NCBI GenBank assembly: GCA_028698405.1
Contig: JAQVDF010000109.1
Location: 1-6,891 of the forward strand
DNA from: Phenylobacterium sp.
GTDB taxonomy: Bacteria > Pseudomonadota > Alphaproteobacteria > Caulobacterales > Caulobacteraceae
DNA: 6,891 nucleotides
Reading direction: 5' to 3'
Part shown: piece after piece, positions 5,180 through 6,891 of the stretch
Position numbering within the stretch: position 1 is the stretch's first letter
Layout: the number at the start of each line of letters is the position of its first letter
Made by a program: the position numbers and the translations under genes
Notes under the pieces: generated by a model
Database searches by the model: none
The model's input: only the letters and a program-made list of their open reading frames with translations
Told to the model about the DNA's origin: nothing

Positions 5180-5926
5180 CTATCTGCCCGCCAGCCAGCG
5201 CATGCGGTAAGCGTTGACCGCGGTCTCGCCGAGCCGGCCGACCAGGCCCCAGTTCGCCACCGCCCCCACCGGCGCGCCGACCACCGGCAGCATCTGGGCG
5301 AGCTTGGCCAGGTCGATGTAGTCCCGGTACTCCTGCTGGAACCGGCGCCAGTCGAAGGCCTCGAAGCTTTGCGGACAGTCGGCCGGGCCCCAGGCCTCGA
5401 CCTTGCGGAAGACGTCGGCCCGGTGCTCGGCGCTGGAGAAGGCCAGCTCGAACAGGTGCAGCACGAAGAGCCGCTCGGCGAACTGCTGGCCATCGTGGCC
5501 GTAGATCGCCGCCAGGTCGAACAGCAGCTTGATCTTGATGCCGATCAGGATCGGAAAGTCGGCCGCCGCCATCCAGAAGCCGCCGGCCCCGGTGACCCCG
5601 CCCTCCACCGCGGCGGTGCGGCGGTAGTTGCGGATGAAGTCGGCCGCGCGGGCGTCGCGGTCCTCCAGCGACAGGCCCGCCAGCGGCTGGGCGGTGGTCA
5701 TGTCGGCGCCGACCAGGATGGCCCGCGTCATCCGCTCCATCACCGCCGTGACGGCCTGGTGCACCTTCTCGGGGATCACCCGGTTGATCCGCTGCTGGAC
5801 GCCGCGGGTCGCGCGGTTCCAGGCGCTGGGCGGGGCCAGCATCTTCTCGCGCCAGCGCGCGACCTCGCCCTGGGCCCAGTGCTCGTAGGCCGTCGCGGAA
5901 ACGAAAGCGGGCGGGCCCGAGGTCAT
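5180..5926 (-). CDS. EcsC family protein
   Basis: This 248-residue protein matches the EcsC family (PF12787), named after the third gene of the Bacillus ecs ABC-transporter locus; the molecular function of the domain is not established. Typical features are a YRRTAAVEGGVTGAGGF segment (residues 101-117), a hydrophobic stretch FPILIGIKIKLLFDLAAIYG (124-143) ending in the Tyr-Gly pair common in the family, ERLFVLHLF (151-159), and a C-terminal LPVVGAPVGAVANWGLV loop (213-229). Hydrophobic segments suggest membrane association, but there is no clear signal peptide. No transporter gene is adjacent, so this is a free-standing EcsC. The ATG at 5926 is preceded on the minus strand by AAAGGGCGG, a reasonable ribosome binding site. 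It is transcribed away from the dehydrogenase gene and towards the DUF4142 gene. Confidence 0.87.
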   Translation of the reverse strand: MTSGPPAFVSATAYEHWAQGEVARWREKMLAPPSAWNRATRGVQQRINRVIPEKVHQAVTAVMERMTRAILVGADMTTAQPLAGLSLEDRDARAADFIRNYRRTAAVEGGVTGAGGFWMAAADFPILIGIKIKLLFDLAAIYGHDGQQFAERLFVLHLFELAFSSAEHRADVFRKVEAWGPADCPQSFEAFDWRRFQQEYRDYIDLAKLAQMLPVVGAPVGAVANWGLVGRLGETAVNAYRMRWLAGR

Positions 5927-5971
5927 CAGGCCCGCCCTTTAGAGACTCTCGCGGCCGCGGGCTATGTCCTG

Positions 5972-5991
5972 GAACGCCAATTCCGGCGTTC
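5972..5991. repeat. inverted repeat upstream of the EcsC gene
   Basis: GAACGCC (5972-5978) and GGCGTTC (5985-5991) are perfect seven-base arms around AATTCC; allowing G-U pairs, an RNA stem could extend to ten base pairs. It lies 46 bases before the EcsC start codon, in the 216-base gap between divergent genes, so it may be an operator or a leader hairpin. The regulator is unknown. The remainder of 5992-6112 shows no clear gene or site. Confidence 0.35.
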
Positions 5992-6112
5992 TGGGAAGCC
6001 GTCCACCAGCGGCGCGTCCAGGCGGGAGAAGATATCAGATCGCCGCCTCTCAGGCGCGGGCGGTCACCAGCCAGCAGGCCGCCGTCACCTTCAGCCGGTC
6101 GCGTCGCGAGGT

Positions 6113-6136
6113 CTGACGGCGCAGCCGTGCTAGCCT
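6113..6136 (+). promoter_or_regulatory. candidate leaderless promoter of the dehydrogenase gene
   Basis: CTGACGG (6113-6119) matches the Caulobacter -35 consensus TTGACGS at six of seven positions, and GCTAGCCT (6129-6136) matches the GCTA core of the -10 consensus. The spacer is slightly shorter than usual. The -10 element ends six bases before the ATG at 6143, so transcription would start on or next to the A of the start codon. This agrees with the lack of any ribosome binding site. Confidence 0.45.
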
Positions 6137-6142
6137 CGCCAC

Positions 6143-6891
6143 ATGAGCGGGCTTCCACTTTCCGGGTTTTCGGCCCTGGTCACCGGCGCCGCCAGCGGCA
6201 TGGGCCGCGCGACGGCCGAACTGCTGGCGAGGCAGGGCGCAAAGGTCGCCGTCACCGACGTCTCCGAGGCCGGCGCGGCGGCGGTCGCGCAGGGGCTGGC
6301 GGCCGAGGGGCTGGCGGCGCGGGCCTGGGCGCTGGACGTGACCGACGCGGGCCGCATCGCAGCGGTCGTCGGCGAGGCGGCGGGAGCCTTCGGCGGCCTC
6401 GACATCCTGGTCAACAACGCCGGCGTCTCAGGCTTCTCGCCACTTGGATCGGACGACTACGAGAGCGTCTGGGCGCGCTCGCTGGAGGTGCTGCTCACCG
6501 CCCACCAGCGGCTGGTCCGCGCGGCGCTGCCCCACCTGAAGGCCTCGGCCAGCCCGCGGATCGTCAACGTCGCCTCCACCGAGGCGCTGGGCGCGACCGC
6601 CTTCGACAGCCCCTATGCGGCGGCCAAGGCCGGGGTGGTCGGCCTGACCCGGGCCATGGCGGTGGAGCTCGGCCGCGACGGAATCTGCGTCAACTGCGTC
6701 TGCCCGGGGCCGATCCTCACCGGCATGACCGCGGGCATTCCGGAAGCCGACCGCGCCACCTTCGCGCGGCGACGCACTGCGCTCGGCCGCTACGGCCGGC
6801 CGGAGGAGGTGGCGCACGTCATCGTGAGCCTGTGCGCCCCCGCCGCCTCCTACATTACCGGCGCGATCATCCCGGTGGACGGCGGGCTCAT
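6143..6891 (+). CDS. short-chain dehydrogenase/reductase (SDR), 3' end outside the window
   Basis: This is a classical SDR with 249 complete codons visible; the frame is open at the right edge and the VDGGL motif that usually ends the fold is already reached, so only a few residues are missing. The Rossmann glycine motif TGAASGMG is at residues 14-21, and Asp39 at the end of the second strand suggests NAD(H) rather than NADP(H). The NNAG motif is at 91-94, catalytic Ser145 lies in VNVAST, and Tyr158 and Lys162 form YAAAK. The cofactor-loop motif CPGPILTGM follows. The position normally holding the structural Asn of the Asn-Ser-Tyr-Lys tetrad aligns with Ser113 (ARSLEVLLTA). The substrate cannot be told from sequence. 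There is no ribosome binding site before the ATG; a -10-like element six bases upstream points to a leaderless mRNA. Confidence 0.9.
   Translation, partial: MSGLPLSGFSALVTGAASGMGRATAELLARQGAKVAVTDVSEAGAAAVAQGLAAEGLAARAWALDVTDAGRIAAVVGEAAGAFGGLDILVNNAGVSGFSPLGSDDYESVWARSLEVLLTAHQRLVRAALPHLKASASPRIVNVASTEALGATAFDSPYAAAKAGVVGLTRAMAVELGRDGICVNCVCPGPILTGMTAGIPEADRATFARRRTALGRYGRPEEVAHVIVSLCAPAASYITGAIIPVDGGL

Noticed and set aside
5939..6037. Minus-strand frame ending in TAA just before the EcsC start, with a coding-like C-terminus (PELAFQDIARGRESL)
   Set aside because: It is bounded upstream by a stop and contains no ATG or GTG and only a late TTG, so it cannot be supported as a gene. It may be a remnant.
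5019..6158. 379-codon minus-strand frame across the EcsC gene, and the 254-codon plus-strand frame at 5369-6133
   Set aside because: Both are alternative frames of the well-supported EcsC gene, extended into the intergenic region by high GC content; neither has recognisable motifs.
1..6891. CRISPR array, tRNA or rRNA gene
   Set aside because: No regularly spaced direct repeats were seen, and no cloverleaf-like or rRNA-like sequence was noticed in the gaps, which are all short.

Overview
The window is very GC-rich, about two thirds G+C or more, and has tightly packed genes. The protein families and motifs point to an alphaproteobacterium, most likely of the Caulobacterales (Caulobacter/Phenylobacterium type). 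Three things suggest this: a Usg-family protein, -10 elements resembling the Caulobacter GCTANAWC consensus, and the make-up of the Fe-S/DUF3501 cluster. This assignment is inference; no marker gene here proves it.

Layout from left to right. Positions 1-71 hold the first codons of a leftward transposase-like gene (probably IS5 family), followed by its upstream flank and a short palindromic repeat. Positions 147-366 are noncoding, with two small inverted repeats. usg (367-639, +) stands alone and faces a 63-residue hydrophilic protein (697-888, -) across a GC-rich hairpin. A divergent control region (889-1039) carries a perfect 7-3-7 palindrome at 950-966. Rightward from it runs a three-gene unit: rubrerythrin without a rubredoxin domain (1040-1459), a double-cluster Fe-S protein related to the heterodisulfide reductase D/GlpC group (1516-2871), and a DUF3501 protein (2886-3479).

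Next come an uncharacterised 104-residue protein (3713-4027) and, directly behind it, a YjbQ/UPF0047 protein (4030-4449). The conserved N-terminus of the latter lies upstream of any ATG, GTG or TTG. A DUF4142 lipoprotein (4508-5116) is convergent with an EcsC-domain protein (5180-5926, -). After a 216-base intergenic region a short-chain dehydrogenase/reductase (6143 onward) runs off the right edge close to its C-terminus; it appears to be transcribed without a leader.

The best candidate for a functional system is the rubrerythrin / Fe-S protein / DUF3501 unit. Rubrerythrins reduce peroxide and need electrons. The adjacent protein has two ferredoxin-type 4Fe-4S motifs and two cysteine-rich modules, so it is a plausible electron carrier or oxidoreductase partner, and the DUF3501 protein follows 14 bases later with a strong ribosome binding site. 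The combination, as I recall, recurs in other genomes, but I know of no established biochemistry for it. The other genes look like ordinary chromosomal neighbours with no visible link to one another.
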